64,000 nt of DNA from Collybiopsis luxurians FD-317 M1 (Eukaryota > Basidiomycota > Agaricomycetes > Agaricales > Omphalotaceae): assembly GCA_000827265.1 (NCBI GenBank), contig KN834769.1, positions 295,996 to 359,995 of the forward strand, written 5' to 3'. The first letter of the stretch is position 1; each line of letters opens with the position of its first letter. Made by a program: the position numbers and the translations under genes. A model generated the notes under the pieces. The model made no database searches and was not told the origin of the DNA. It saw only the letters and a list, made by a program, of their open reading frames with translations. This document shows, one piece after another, positions 23,784 through 35,900 of this stretch.

Positions 23784-24651
23784 TCAAGCATAAGCAACAG
23801 ACACCTGGCTCGTACTGTCAATCGTAACGTCAGTTAGGATACTCCCGAACTGCTCAATATCAAAAATCGTAGCAGTGCTGAGATCAACCTTGGTACGAGA
23901 GGAAGTCGAAGCGGTGGCGTTGGTAAAAGTGACGGTGCCCCAGTCGGCGAGAGCGACAATTCCGCCGTTTTGTGTGTAATCTTCGACGATCCATTCTGCA
24001 TTTTGTCCGCCGAGGAAGGACTAGAAGAAAGAAGAACAGCTGAGTTATGATCGGGATCCTTGGAGTGGAAAAAAAAGAAGTACATACGAGCTTGGTAGGC
24101 GCGGACTGTGGAGTCGAAAACTGCGTTTTCTTAGTTTGATTAATCAAAGTAATTGTACCCTGGCTATCGCTGGTGGCAACAATTTCAACCGTAATGACAT
24201 CCCCAGCTTCCATACTGAACAGCTCAGTAGGAATATCAGTGGCAAAGTTGGGCCACCACTCGTAGAACGCGCCGTATGTTACCGTATCTCCGCTCACTTC
24301 GAAAAACACACCGGCTTGGAGAATGGCAGTAGCGAATGTATCGCCGTCGATGCCGACCCAAGCAGCAGCAGCACCAGTGCCGCCGGTGACCATCGTCGGA
24401 ACCGTGAAGGTACCCGCAGCAGTGGTGAAGGTTTCACCAGCAGGGGGGGAGGTGAGAACAGCACCAGACCAATTACCGCTGTACTGTATAGTGGCATTGT
24501 TAGCGGCTTCGGTAGTCTCTGTCTGAGGACCTGCGGCGAGAGACAGAGGGTTGGAGCGACGCCCAGAGCGTCTCGTGAGTTCTCGAGGGATGGCCCACAC
24601 AGAACTGGAAGCGAATACAGCGCCAGCGAGGAGAATGGCAGAGAACTTCAT
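23784..24651 (-). CDS. G1 family glutamic endopeptidase (eqolisin), copy 2
   Basis: Exons: complement(23784..24020, 24088..24651), a 67-bp GT..AG intron, 266 residues. An in-frame ATG 21 bp upstream (24672) exists, but MKFSAILLAG gives the better signal peptide and matches copy 1. The catalytic Gln112 (ATAILQAG) and Glu201 (NAEWIVED) are present. The region from NNATIQ to TQFSTPQSAPTKL is almost identical to copy 1. Differences cluster in the signal and propeptide, one short loop (TMVTGGTGAAA against TMVTGNGDGAAA) and the C-terminal exon. A TATA box lies ~94 bp upstream. Secreted acid proteolysis is the expected role. Confidence 0.93.
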
Positions 24652-24744
24652 AGTAGAAAGTGTGAGTGCCAAAAGTTAGGGACTGTAGATGGATTTTTGC
24701 TGCCGGAAGAGGGCTCCTTGAGTAAGAACAGATGTGCGTTACCC

Positions 24745-24752
24745 TTTTTATA
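24745..24752 (-). promoter_or_regulatory. TATA box of G1 copy 2
   Basis: TATAAAAA on the minus strand, about 94 bp before the ATG at 24651. Confidence 0.5.
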
Positions 24753-26851
24753 ATCCAGAACGAATTCTATCGGAGGGTGCCTTTTGTAGACGCAAGGCAG
24801 GCCGTTCAAGAAGTATATGTCGTTACAGCTGGCAATCCAGGCATAAAGTCTATACTACGCAGAGTGAAATGACCAGAGAATTGCGAGCTCCAAGGCACAC
24901 CTATCCAAGTACGTGTTGCTACTAAGGAGAAATGGAGTTATTTTGGGCCCTGTATCTGGATAGCGTATCGTTCAGAATGAATTGTCAACCTGGCACTTCA
25001 TAGATCGGAAATACAATTCCGAGCGTACGTACATGCCCCCGAAAAGATCTAGATGTCGGAACGGACTTGAGTTAGTTGACAGAGGGGAGATAACATTGCT
25101 TCTGCTCCATAGGAGTCCCTTCAGAACTAACCTCGCATTGAAAGGTTTGCCTGCTCGGCAGCTAAATGGCACGCCTCACGCTAAGTGGTCAGACGCGAAT
25201 TTGGTCCAAATCTCAGGAGAATGCCTATTCAGATAGTTCAAGGGAGTCCAGGAGAGCAGAAGTCTCCGAATCCTGATCAGGAAGAGTGAATAATTACTTT
25301 GTTGAATGATAACAGTAAACCGGGCCTTAAAAAACTCAATTCCGTTATCGGGGATCTGGCGTAACTTGAAGTATCTTGAACAAGAGACAGAGATAACGAA
25401 CGGATTATCATGCCCCTGCCAGCGACTCAGTTGAAAAAATTCCGATATCTAGCCGGCGGATGAGGCAAAATTCTGGTTGAGCGTCTAGAAAACGGCGCTT
25501 ACCGACAAGTCGAAGCTCGGCCAGATGACGTAGTCCCATATTCTCGCCCATCCTCGAGGTCATAGTTGACAATTGCGGTCTACTTCTCCTGGACGCAAAG
25601 CAGTGGAACTCTGAGAAGTTTTTTCTCTGCACGGGCATTTCGGAGTCACCTGGTTATTCTCGGATTTTGAGGTATGCTTGCCATGCCCATTTTTTGACTC
25701 TTTTTCTCATCGATTCAAATCCCACCTGGCGGTTGCATCAGACATGATTCCAGATCTATAAGGCCCATGATAGCAATACGAACGCTTTTGGACGGATTTC
25801 ACCGAACGCAAATTTGAGGAAGGTGATAAAATTGTCTCCTCGGTGGCTGGATAGGCGATACAAGGCAGTTCAACCTGCAGTTGTTAGTCTCACCATGGGA
25901 GGATGTTCTTCTCGCGACTAGTGGTGACCAAAAGAGGTTTTTGAAGCGTTGTATCCAAAGGCTTCTAGTTGTTATGCTCCGAACCGATCGCAGATGCCAC
26001 GTCGTCTCCGCTCTGGCTGGAAGACTTTCAGGGAGGAAGACTGGACCGAAGAAGATCAGAACGAAGGCGTAACTTTGAACAAGAAGGCCAATGTGACCAG
26101 TAGCTAAGGAGACGCAGATAGCGATTCAATGTCATATCAGTAAGGTATATCAGCATATGCACGGGTAAGCTGCAGTCTTCCTGAGCAGTCCAAGTATGAC
26201 AAGTCTTAAGTTCCGCAAGTCAAAATTCGGACCACGTAGAACCGACCGGCGCAATATATTGATGCTAGAGAAATCATGAACTGTGAAATGAGGCGAAAAG
26301 GCGAGGAATCAGGTGAATAGACATGACCGTTTGCAAAAGAGGTAAGTGGATGACTCAGCATCCCATTATGGGAGCCAATTCCTTGCTTTGACATTGCCTC
26401 TTTCGACCTACATCAGCTTCACACGACAAGTGATATCCTAGGCTTTGGAAAATCTGGGTTGGGTACTACAGAAGCTGAGACGCAAAGAGAAAGGTAGGAA
26501 GGGGGAGGCGAAGGTGAATCAGCAGACTGTTGAGCTGTGGGTCAAGCTTATGAAGTTTTGAAAGTTGTTTCGTTCAAAAAGTCATGTAAGGAATCTGTAG
26601 ATTGTACATGGGAGGGCCAAGGGGTAATACATATTACAAGGTACTCTCAAACACCACATTAAAAGAAAATAAAGTAAGAAAGAACGACCTAAGGATCACA
26701 TTTTCCGGCATATGGAATCGCATCCGATTCGCCATCACTTGATTTCAGGGTATCGTACGTACAGTATGGAATCACTCTCAAGTTATCCTAACGTCTCTAG
26801 AATATCGGAGATACCACTGATTGGCCGAGTACATACCAGTGGTCGAGTAAT
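24753..26851. other. Intergenic between G1 copy 2 and WW protein A
   Basis: About 2.1 kb with no gene I can support. 24900-25015 repeats the G1 copy 1 upstream flank. 26672-26851 repeats the sequence at 29705-29880 downstream of the second WW gene (shared AGAACGACCTAAGGATCAC). Other open frames are short and unmatched. Confidence 0.45.
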
Positions 26852-29153
26852 CTATGGTCTATAATAGTTCACTCCTGGATTCAGATTCATCTGCTGCTGT
26901 TGTCCAATTGGGTCGATAATCCCAGAATAATCCACTCCCGGATTGCTTGCAAACGTATTTTGGGATTGAGAAAAATCGGGGCCTACATTGCTTGCTTTGA
27001 GACCCGACCTGATGTTGTTGACCTTAAGAGGAGGAGGAGGAAGGCCGAACACACTAGTGACTACAAGCCCGGCTCCGTAGCGGACAGCCGGATGCGCAGC
27101 GACGCGACCCGCTACTTTGCCGATTTTTTTGAGCCCTGGGCTCAGAGACGACGATAAAGAGTGGCCGACATGAGAGGCGGTTGTAGGTAGCATGTTGTAT
27201 GGGGGTGATTGTGGAAGCTGAGATGGCAGACCTAGTAGACTGGTTGAGGGATACAGCAGCGGCTGAGGTACAGCAGAGATGGGGACAGATGAAGGAGTGT
27301 AACCCGTTGGAGCTGCATACTGAAAGAGCTGTGGAGGCTGGGAAGGCGATTGCAGAACAGATGCCAAGTTTCCAGGGACTCCTTGAATCGGATACACATC
27401 CGAAAGAGTTGGCAATGACGCGACCGGCACTTGAAATTGAGCATTCTGTTGCTGCTGCATACCCTGCGGAGAAGGAAACGAATTCACATTATGATGTATA
27501 GGTGCCTGCACCTGCAGGTGTTGCGGCGGATTGGAAAGAGATATGTTAACTGGCGCAGAAACTACGTGACCCCAACCTCCGCCAGAAGTCGGCGCAGGAG
27601 ACGGAGGTGAATGAACCCAAGCTACCCCGGGTTGTTCTTGCATCTCAGGATTCGAATTCATTCCTGGTAGAGATTGTAGAGAACTGATAGACAGTTGATC
27701 CATAGAACTAATCAAATTTGAACCTACTGTCATAAACATCGATTAGCATCCCGGGAACATGGTCACAGAAGAGCCTAAAGTAAACTCTACCTCACCTTCT
27801 GGGCTTGCCACAAATTTGAAGTTGGGCAGAACCTTGGGTCCAGGCTGGACAACTGTGTTCGCACTGGTGGCAGGAAACGAGTTCAAGGAAGAATGCCCAA
27901 CAGCTTGATTCGCCGGAGGTCTTCCTCGTCCGGGTAAATTATACTGCTGCTGCTGTTGCTGGAGGTTATCTGAAACTCCCATGCTGTAAAATGAGTTCTC
28001 TGGCGTGCAGTGGATATCAGCGTTCGCTGACGTCGTCTGCGACGTACGGGTGTCCAGTGAATAATGGATAGCAGGACCTCCTGAGGTCATATCAGCACTT
28101 GCGAAAAACCTTGGTGCCACGGTCATCCCTTCGCCGGACGCATTGATTGGAACAGGTGTCGGCGAATGTGAGACATTAACGTCAACCCACGGGGATGGGT
28201 GATTCATAGGAGTCATAGGATTTGGATGGGATCCCGTCATGGAGGTAGTAATTGAAGTCTGCTGTCCGATAGTAGGAAGAGGTAGAGGTCCTGCTGGTAA
28301 AGTGGTAGCAGCCGGACTAGCGGAAGGCGGACTCGAAACTTGCTGTATCATACTGACACTGGCAGGACTGAGATGAGGTTCTGCCGGCGAACTGGTAGTA
28401 CTTGCAGTTTGACTCGTGACGGGCTGACGGCGCTGATTCTCCCCAAGCCCTAATAATAGAGCGGGCGAAAGAGGCATGAAAGGCTGCAACGCAGTCTGGG
28501 GCGGCGATGGTGGTAGTGATGGTGGTGATGGTACTGGTTCTGCAGAAGCTAGCACATTCGGATATTCCGGAGGCAAACTACTAGTTGGATTATTATAAAT
28601 TTGAGTTCTCGTTGGTTGATCTGACCCGAGGATATTAGTATCCGGAGGTTCGTTCAGTGATTCGGAATAGAATGAATACTCCGGTGGTAAAGTCAAATCA
28701 GCGGTATCTGGAGCTGACATCGCTTGGCGAGGCAAGTGAACGACCTCTTGTTCAGTGTTCATGAAGATCGGAGGTGAAGGAGCAAGATCGGGGCTTTCAG
28801 ACATAGATGTCCACGGCCCTGCAGAAGAGAATAGTATCGAAGATTGGACATTGGAGCTCGAGGAGCTCGAGATAGGCACGGGGTCGTCGCTGTCTGCGTA
28901 AAAGTCGCCACAAGGATGGGAGTAGGAAATACGAGGCGGGTTGACATTAGTTTGAATGTACCACCTAGGAGGAAGGTTTCACGGGGGCATTCAATTGAAA
29001 GAGAACAGTAACCAACCAGGTATTTTTTCTGAACATTGGTAACATGAGAAGTCTGAAAATAGAAAACCACAAAACTAACCGTGAGTCGTAATGTTCTTTC
29101 CATCCAGGTGGTAAACCTCTTTGATCTGGATTGACTGGGGCGACAATTTGCAT
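26852..29153 (-). CDS. WW-domain protein with long Pro/Ser/Gln-rich tail, copy A
   Basis: Exons: complement(26852..27726, 27796..28964, 29017..29028, 29080..29153), all GT..AG, 709 residues. Exon 2 is a 12-nt microexon; without it the WW fold is broken. Residues 13-46 form the WW domain (GLPPGWKEHYDSRKN, then TWWYIQTN, then PPRISYSHP), with W18 and the W29-W30-Y31 aromatic patch. WW domains bind proline-rich peptides. The rest is low-complexity, with repeated PPEY-like sites (LPPEYSFY, LPPEYPNV) that are themselves WW ligands, and a conserved C-terminal segment (VAAHPAVRYGAGLVVTSVFG) that resembles a short hydrophobic helix. A tandem paralogue lies at 29991-32250. Role unknown; scaffold or membrane-associated adaptor is a guess. 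Confidence 0.82.
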
Positions 29154-29499
29154 TGCAGAAAGAAGGATGTTGAGGCAACAGTACGGTAGGGTAACGACCT
29201 TTATATTATTTAGAATGCTCGAGTCCGTCTCCAATGTTACACGCAAATGAGGAACGGCGCTGAACTATTTCTTGACATCTCTGTCTGTCCACTCGATTTT
29301 GACAGATCTTCCGCCTTTGGGTCTATAATTAACATGGTTTGGAGTCAATTCGAGTAGTAATTCGAGTAGTAGATCATGATGCAAAGGAACGAACAGGCGC
29401 CAGCTGTGAATAATCAGGCGCTGGTCGTAAATTATGTATTAGCTATAAAATTAGACAGTCTTTTTTATTTATTTATTTTTAGACTCTTCATTACCGCAA
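29154..29499. promoter_or_regulatory. Upstream region of WW copy A
   Basis: Aligns closely with 32251-32500 upstream of WW copy B (shared GTTACACGCAAATGAGGAA and TTTTGACAGATCTTCCGC). No TATA box is obvious. No gene inside. Confidence 0.5.
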
Positions 29500-29704
29500 G
29501 TAAGGCTATGTAAAATTAGACAGTCATTTGTATAGAGTATGTACCTCAGATTGGTCACTATCGTCCCTCAATAACCATCTCGAATCCGAAGCTGTGGATT
29601 CTGTACGTCCAAGTTAAGTTCCCTTCTTCTTTCCTTGGCGATTTGTCTTGCTCCTCATACTCCTCGCCCTGTCATCGTCGGTGGTGTCTGTATTGAAATG
29701 TTCA
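29500..29704 (-). pseudogene. Fragment of the RTC4 3' end left at a duplication junction
   Basis: Aligns with 32950-33125, the last exon and 3' end of the RTC4 gene: shared CATCTCGAATCCGAAGCTGT and CATCGTCGGTGGTGTC. On the minus strand the copied frame ends early after GKKKGT, so it cannot encode the native tail. To its right, from about 29705, the sequence switches to match 26672 onward. This marks the breakpoint of the tandem duplication that made the two WW genes. Confidence 0.75.
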
Positions 29705-29990
29705 AGAAAGAACGACCTAAGGATCACATTTTCCGGCATATAGAATCGCACCCGATCTGCCGTCGCTTCGTTTCAAAGTATCGTACAGGATATAATCACT
29801 CTCCAACTACCCTAATATCTCCAGAACGTCGTAGATAGCTGAACGACCGAGTACCTACAAATGATCGAGTAATCTGTATTCCATAGTAGTTCACATCCAG
29901 ACTCGAACCCATCTGCTGCTATTGTCTAATCGAGTCAATAAACCCAGAATAGTCCACCTATGGATTGCTTGTAAACGCATTTTGGGATTA

Positions 29991-32250
29991 TTATTGACCG
30001 GAGCCCGAACTTTGATCAAAGAGAGAAGGAGGAGGAAGGCCGAACAAACTGTTGATTACAAGCTTGGTTCCGTAACGGACAGCCGTTTCTGTAGCAACAC
30101 GACCTGCTATCTCGCCGTACTTTTTGAGCTCTGGGCTCAGAGATGACGATAAAGAGTGGTTGGTGTGAGAGGCGGTCATAGGTAGCATGTTGTGTGGAGG
30201 TGATTGTGGAAGCTGAGATGATGGCAGACCTGGAAAACTGGTTGCGGGATACTGCAGCGGCTGAGATGCAGGAGAGACGGGGACAGATGAAGGAGTGTAA
30301 CCTGTTGGGGCCGGATACTGAAAGAGCTGTGGAGGCTGTGAAGGCGATTGCAGAGCAGATGCCAAGTTTCCAGGAACTCCTTGAGTCGGATACACATTCG
30401 AAACGTTCGGCAATGACGCGACCGGCACTTGAAAGTGAGCATTCTGCTGCTGCTGCATACCCTGCGAAGAAGGAATCGACGGAAATGGATTCACGTTATA
30501 ATGTATAGGGGCCTGCGCCTGCAGGTGTTGCGACGGATTGGAAAGAGATGTGTTCATGGGCGCAGAGGAGTTTACGTGACCCCAACCTCCGCCAGAAGTC
30601 GGCGCAGGAGATAGAGGTGAATGGATCCAAGATACCCCGGGTTGTCCTTGCATCGTAGCTTTCGAATTTATTCCTGGAAGTGAAGAACTGATAGACAGCT
30701 GACCCATGGAACTTGTCAAACTTGAACCTGCTGTCATAAAGATCCATTAACATCCCGAAACATAGTCATAGAAGACCCTCAAGTAAATCGATCTCACCTT
30801 CTGGGCTTGGCGGACGCGCCACAAGTTTAAAGTTGGGCAAAACCTTGGGTCCGGGCTGGACAATCGTGTTCGCACTCGTGACAGGAACCGAGTTCGAGGA
30901 AAAATGCCCAACAGCTTGATTTTGGGGGTGGAAACCCCTTGTCTGATTGGTAGTCACGAGAGAAAAGGTCGAAGAAGCATGGTTACCAGTGTGATTCGCT
31001 GGAGGTCTTCCTCGTCTGGGTAAATTATACTGCTGTTGCTGCTGCTGGAGGTTTTCCGAAACTCCCATGCTGTAAAATGAGTTCTCTGGCGTGCAGTCGA
31101 TATTAGCGCTCGTTGACCTCGTCCGAGGCGTATGGATATCCTGTGAAAATTGGATAGTAGGACCTCCTGAGGTTATATCAGCACTTGCGAACAACCTTTG
31201 CGCCACGGTCATCCCTTCACTGGATGCATTGCCTGAAACAGGCGTCGGCGAATGTGATACATTAACATCAACCCACGAGGGTGGGCGATTCATAGGAGTC
31301 ATAGAATTTGGACGGGATCCCGCCATGGAGGTAGCAATCGAAGTCTGTGGTACCACGATGGCGGGGAAAGGTAGAGGTCCTGCTGGTGAAGTGGTAGCAG
31401 CCGGACCAGCGGGAGGCGGACTCGAAACTTGCGGTACCAGATTTACACTAGCGAAACTGAGATGAGGGTCTGCTGGCGAACTAGCAGTATTTTCAGTTTG
31501 ACTTGCGATGGGCTGATGGCGCTGATTCTCCCCAGATACCAATAATAGAGCGGGTGAAACAGACACGATTGGCGGGACCGCGATCTGGGGTGGTGGCGGC
31601 GGTGGTACTGGTTCTGTAGAAGCTGGCAAATCCGAATACTCCGGAGGCAAACTATTAGTATCCGATGTTGTATCGTAAAATTGTGTCCTTGTTGGTTGAT
31701 CTGACCCGAGGACAACAGTGGTCGGAGGTTCGTTCACTGCGGCCCGTGATTCGGAATAAGATGAATATTCCGGGGGTAAAGTTAAATCAGCGGTATCTGG
31801 AGCTGATATCGCCTGGGGTGGCAAGTGAACAACTTCCTGTTCAGTATTTATAGAGATTGGAGGGGAAGGAGTAAGTTCTGAGCTTTCAGACATAGATGGC
31901 CACGGTTCTGCGGAGGAAAATGGTATCGAAGATTGAACGTAGGAGCCCGAGGAGTTCGAGATAACCCAAGCGTCAGCGTCGAAGCTGTCGGAGGGGGGAT
32001 CGTCATAAGGATGCAAATAGGAGATGCGAGGCGGGTCTATATTAGTCTGAATGTATAACCTAGGAGAGGAAGGTTTCATAGGGTTATCCCATCGGGAGAG
32101 AACATAACAAACCAGGTATTTTTTCTGAACGATCGCAACATGAGAAGTCTGAAGGTTGAAAAAGCACAAAGCTAACCGTGGGTTGTAGTATTCCTTCCAT
32201 CCAGGTGGCAAACCTCTTTGGTCTGGATTGACCGGGGCGACAAATTGCAT
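29991..32250 (-). CDS. WW-domain protein with Pro/Ser/Gln-rich tail, copy B (shortened C-terminus)
   Basis: Exons: complement(29991..30730, 30798..32059, 32113..32124, 32177..32250), same plan and the same 12-nt microexon as copy A, 695 residues. The WW region reads GLPPGWKEYYNPRKN then TWLYIQTN then PPRISYLHP. The aromatic W30 of copy A is Leu here, so binding may be weaker. The low-complexity body keeps the PPEY sites. The last ~40 residues of copy A are lost: a stop after LFDQSSGSGQ precedes a decayed remnant at about 29880-29990 that still resembles copy A (VDYSGFID, VNYYG) but holds further stops. Probably still expressed as a truncated protein; could be an early pseudogene. Confidence 0.8.
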
Positions 32251-32974
32251 TACAAAAAGAACGATGTTGAGGAGGGAGTAGAGCAGTACCTTATGTTATT
32301 CAGAATGCTCGAGTCCGTTGCCAATGTTACACGCAAATGAGGAATAGCGTTGAACTATGCCTTGACATATCTGTCTGTCTACTCGATTTTGACAGATCTT
32401 CCGCGTTTGGGTCTATAACCAACATAGTTTCGAGTAGTAAATCATGATGCAAAGGAACGAACAAGCGCCAATGAATAATTAGGCGCTGGGTAGATAAGAA
32501 TTCCGTTTCCCGAACTACTCTTCGGAACGATAATGAGACGGCTGTCCAAGCATATCAGCATGTGAGCTGTGAGCTCCAGACTCGCCTTATATTTGGACTG
32601 TCCAGCTAGTTCGGGAGGTCAGAGTTTGTGTCACGTACTTAAGTCCAATCAACTCGATATCTTGATTCTGGAGAAATCACAAGTTGCGAGAGGCCGGCGA
32701 GAGGGTGGTGGGAGAATGAGAACATGATCATTTAGCATATCTCTTTTAGTTATGGGAGCCAATTCCCTGCTTTGACATTACCCCTTTCGAATGACATCAG
32801 ACATTGTGCGGACTGGCGTGTACTTATTTGTTGTATGAGTACCGTAGACATATAATATTAGAGTTGTTTAGACACCTGTTGACCGACGGGAAAATAACGT
32901 GGATTCCATACATGAATGGTAATGGCTGGTACACGAAACATACTATAAAATTAGACAGTCATTTGTATATGTAC
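32251..32974. other. Intergenic between WW copy B and RTC4
   Basis: 32251-32500 is the duplicated WW promoter (partner of 29154-29499). 32500-32800 resembles the stretch around 26200-26400 in part (TATGGGAGCCAATTCC shared). No gene supported. Confidence 0.4.
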
Positions 32975-35900
32975 CTATTGGTCACTATCGTCACTCAATA
33001 ACCATCTCGAATCCGAAGCTGTAGATTCTGTACGTCCAAGCTGGGATCCCTTCTTCTTTCCTTGGCGGTTCGTCTTGCTCCTCGTACTCCTCACCCTATC
33101 ATCGTCGGTGGTGTCGGTATCGAAATCTTCACTAAGGTCACTGCTATGAGGCCCGGCAACTGAAGCCTTGGGTTTGCCATTTCCGACAATCGGTCTAGGC
33201 AGACATCATAAGCGAAACAAATTGAAGGGAAGACCTAGGGAAAAGGAACTTACGACGATGGTCTTTGAGCTTTCCTTCGTTTCAAGAAGTTCAAAGGCTT
33301 CGCGCCAGGCGAGTCATGCCAGCCAGAGTCCGGTGGTAAGCCTACCTTGGTACTTGTTGAAGTTAAAGAAGACGGGGGAGGTTTGGCTCTTGGCGTGGCG
33401 TCTTTATCGAACGACGAGGTGGGTGACGGAGGATTGGAAAGAATTTCGATACTCGGAGATCTCTTGGGAAATCCATGACGTTCCCTTTCCTTTCCTTTAC
33501 GTACCCGCCGGCTTCGAGGATGGCTCGAACTGGAAGTAGCCATGGACTGATCAGAGTCGGACTGGGCACCAGACTCGAGAGGTTTGTCATGCGCTGGGAT
33601 GCTCGCATCCTCCTCGTCCGAGAGATTCAAATCCAAATCGTTGATGTGCATGTTATTCACCTCGTCAAGGTTTTTATCTGACATTCCGGCATCATCCTCC
33701 GACTGCGGCTCTGGAATTGCTATTTCGGAATCCACGTCCATATCAGCAAGAGAAGCGGCACTACCACCTTTCTGAATCGCTTTCGGCTTCGGTCTCGGTT
33801 TAGGCTTGGGTTTCTGCGGAGAAGAAACTTGAATAAACTCTGTATCCTTGCCGAGCCGTTTGTTTTTGCTTTGCCGTGTCTCTCGCCTCGCCATCTCCTG
33901 TCCTTGCTCTTGACTGAGTTCCGCCTGCTCCCGTTTATCCTCCTGCTCGAGCTCTAGCCTCCGTCTCCTGGCTGTCTCCCGCACCATCCTGTCAGCAACG
34001 CTAAAATCCTCATTTTCCTCATCTTCCACAGCCTCCGAATGACATCTCCCCCTCTTACCCTTTCCTCCGCGCTTCCCAGTCTTTTTCGCTCTCGAGCTTT
34101 CGGCGTTTCCTCGTTCGCCAGTATCTTCGGGGAACATAGCGACGCCATATGTAGTACTTTCTCGCAGAATCTCCAACGCCTTCCGTGCTCCTGAAACACC
34201 GTATAGAGACTTATCTTCCATGATAAGCCGTACGGCCACTTCGGGAAGTAAAATGCGATCGATAAATTGTTTGGGACTGAGCGGGGAAACGAGGTTTGGG
34301 AAGGTGCTTTCGGGAGGGAAAAGCTCGTAGAGAGTCTGGTGAATGAGAACGGATCCGAGCTCGCCATAGCTGTCGAATGCACATCTATTTAGAATATGGA
34401 CTTCAGGAAAGAGCACACCACACGTACTAGCCGGGTTGAGCCTTTTGAAAGTTGGCAAATTGACCTTTCACGTTCGCAGCACCGCGGGTCCCCTTTTCCT
34501 TGATCTCTTCCATTACCTCTTCCCAAAACACGCATCTATCTCTTGCACGGTATGTCGATTTTTGGGTTTGTCCTGGAATCTCCCAGTCGCTGTCCTCCTC
34601 CTCGTCATCGTCTTCCTCCTCTCCATACCTCGACTTTGATTTGGCATCTCTGACAAGAGAGTTTTCCATGAGAGCTTGCAGACGGTCCTTCATCTTCATT
34701 ACTCTCTCGTGGATCAAGTCCCATTCGATTGATTTAGGCCATCCCTTCGCCTCTGCTTCAGGCAGAGTCTCGCTTTCGAAACGATGACGTTGACAAACGT
34801 TGATAAAGACTCCGACGGCGGCTTTGCGGCCCATTGGGTTAGTTGGTCGAGGTTCGCGGAAGGATTTCTTCGCAGTAAGGGCGAGGAGGCTCTGGAGATG
34901 AGGAGTAGGTGAAGGGGGGAGCGGCTCGTCACAGTATGGACAGAGCGTGTTAGCGTCTACCGATGAGTTGTAAACTAGAAGCTCCGTCAGAGATGAAAAT
35001 CTAGATAAACTCCGGAAGACATACAGTCATCATCTTCCTCGTCGTCGTCCGAGAGAGCCTGAGGGGGCGAGGAAGAAAGCCTACTCGGGGCCAGATTAGG
35101 AAAAGAAGAAGAAAAAAATATGAAATCGACACACGGAGCGGTATCTCGACGCTTCTTCTTTGATGGTGTAACTTCTTCCTCGGTAGATTGATTCGACCCC
35201 CTTTTTGTGGCGCGTCTATGGGAAGGGCCAGCCTTTGAGGTGATCCGAGGGCTATCCAATGGGAAAGGGGCTGCTACTGGAACGGGGCCTTTCTTTTTCG
35301 TTTTCCCCTTCTTGATGAATGATGGAGAAGCGGTGTCATTGTCTTCACCCTCTTCTGTTGATTTACGAGTTCCACTCGTCCCTGTCGGCCTTTGAGAGAT
35401 GGGAGATACGGGGAACGTAGAAGGTTGGATACGGAGTGGCTGGTGGTTTTTGGGGGTGTTTTCGGGGGACGCTACAACGGGAAAGCCAGCTGGTTTAGAT
35501 GGAGGTTTGGGTGTTTTGTTAGGTGTGTGCTCCGGAGAAGCTGTCACAGGAAAGGCGCTAGCAGCAGGCAAAGGTTGTCTTTTACCGACAGGTGGCCTGA
35601 ATAGAGCAGAAGTACTGAAGGGTGACGGTTTCTGGGGAGATACAGGTAGCTGTTTGGGTGCTGGTGTAGGTAGTGGTCTCGGTTTGGGCCTCTCTTTCAG
35701 CGCAGGCTCAACAACTGGTTCTTCGCCTGATTCCTTCCCTTTCCTTTTTGACTTTGCCCGAGTGATTAGTCCATTCACATCGGACTTCTCGCTGTCGAGG
35801 GATACAGATCCTCCCCGTCTGTTTGGCCATTTCGCGACTTTAAATTCGGCAGGGATACGAGTCTGGGATGATGATTTGTTGGATTTCGACAAAGTAGACG

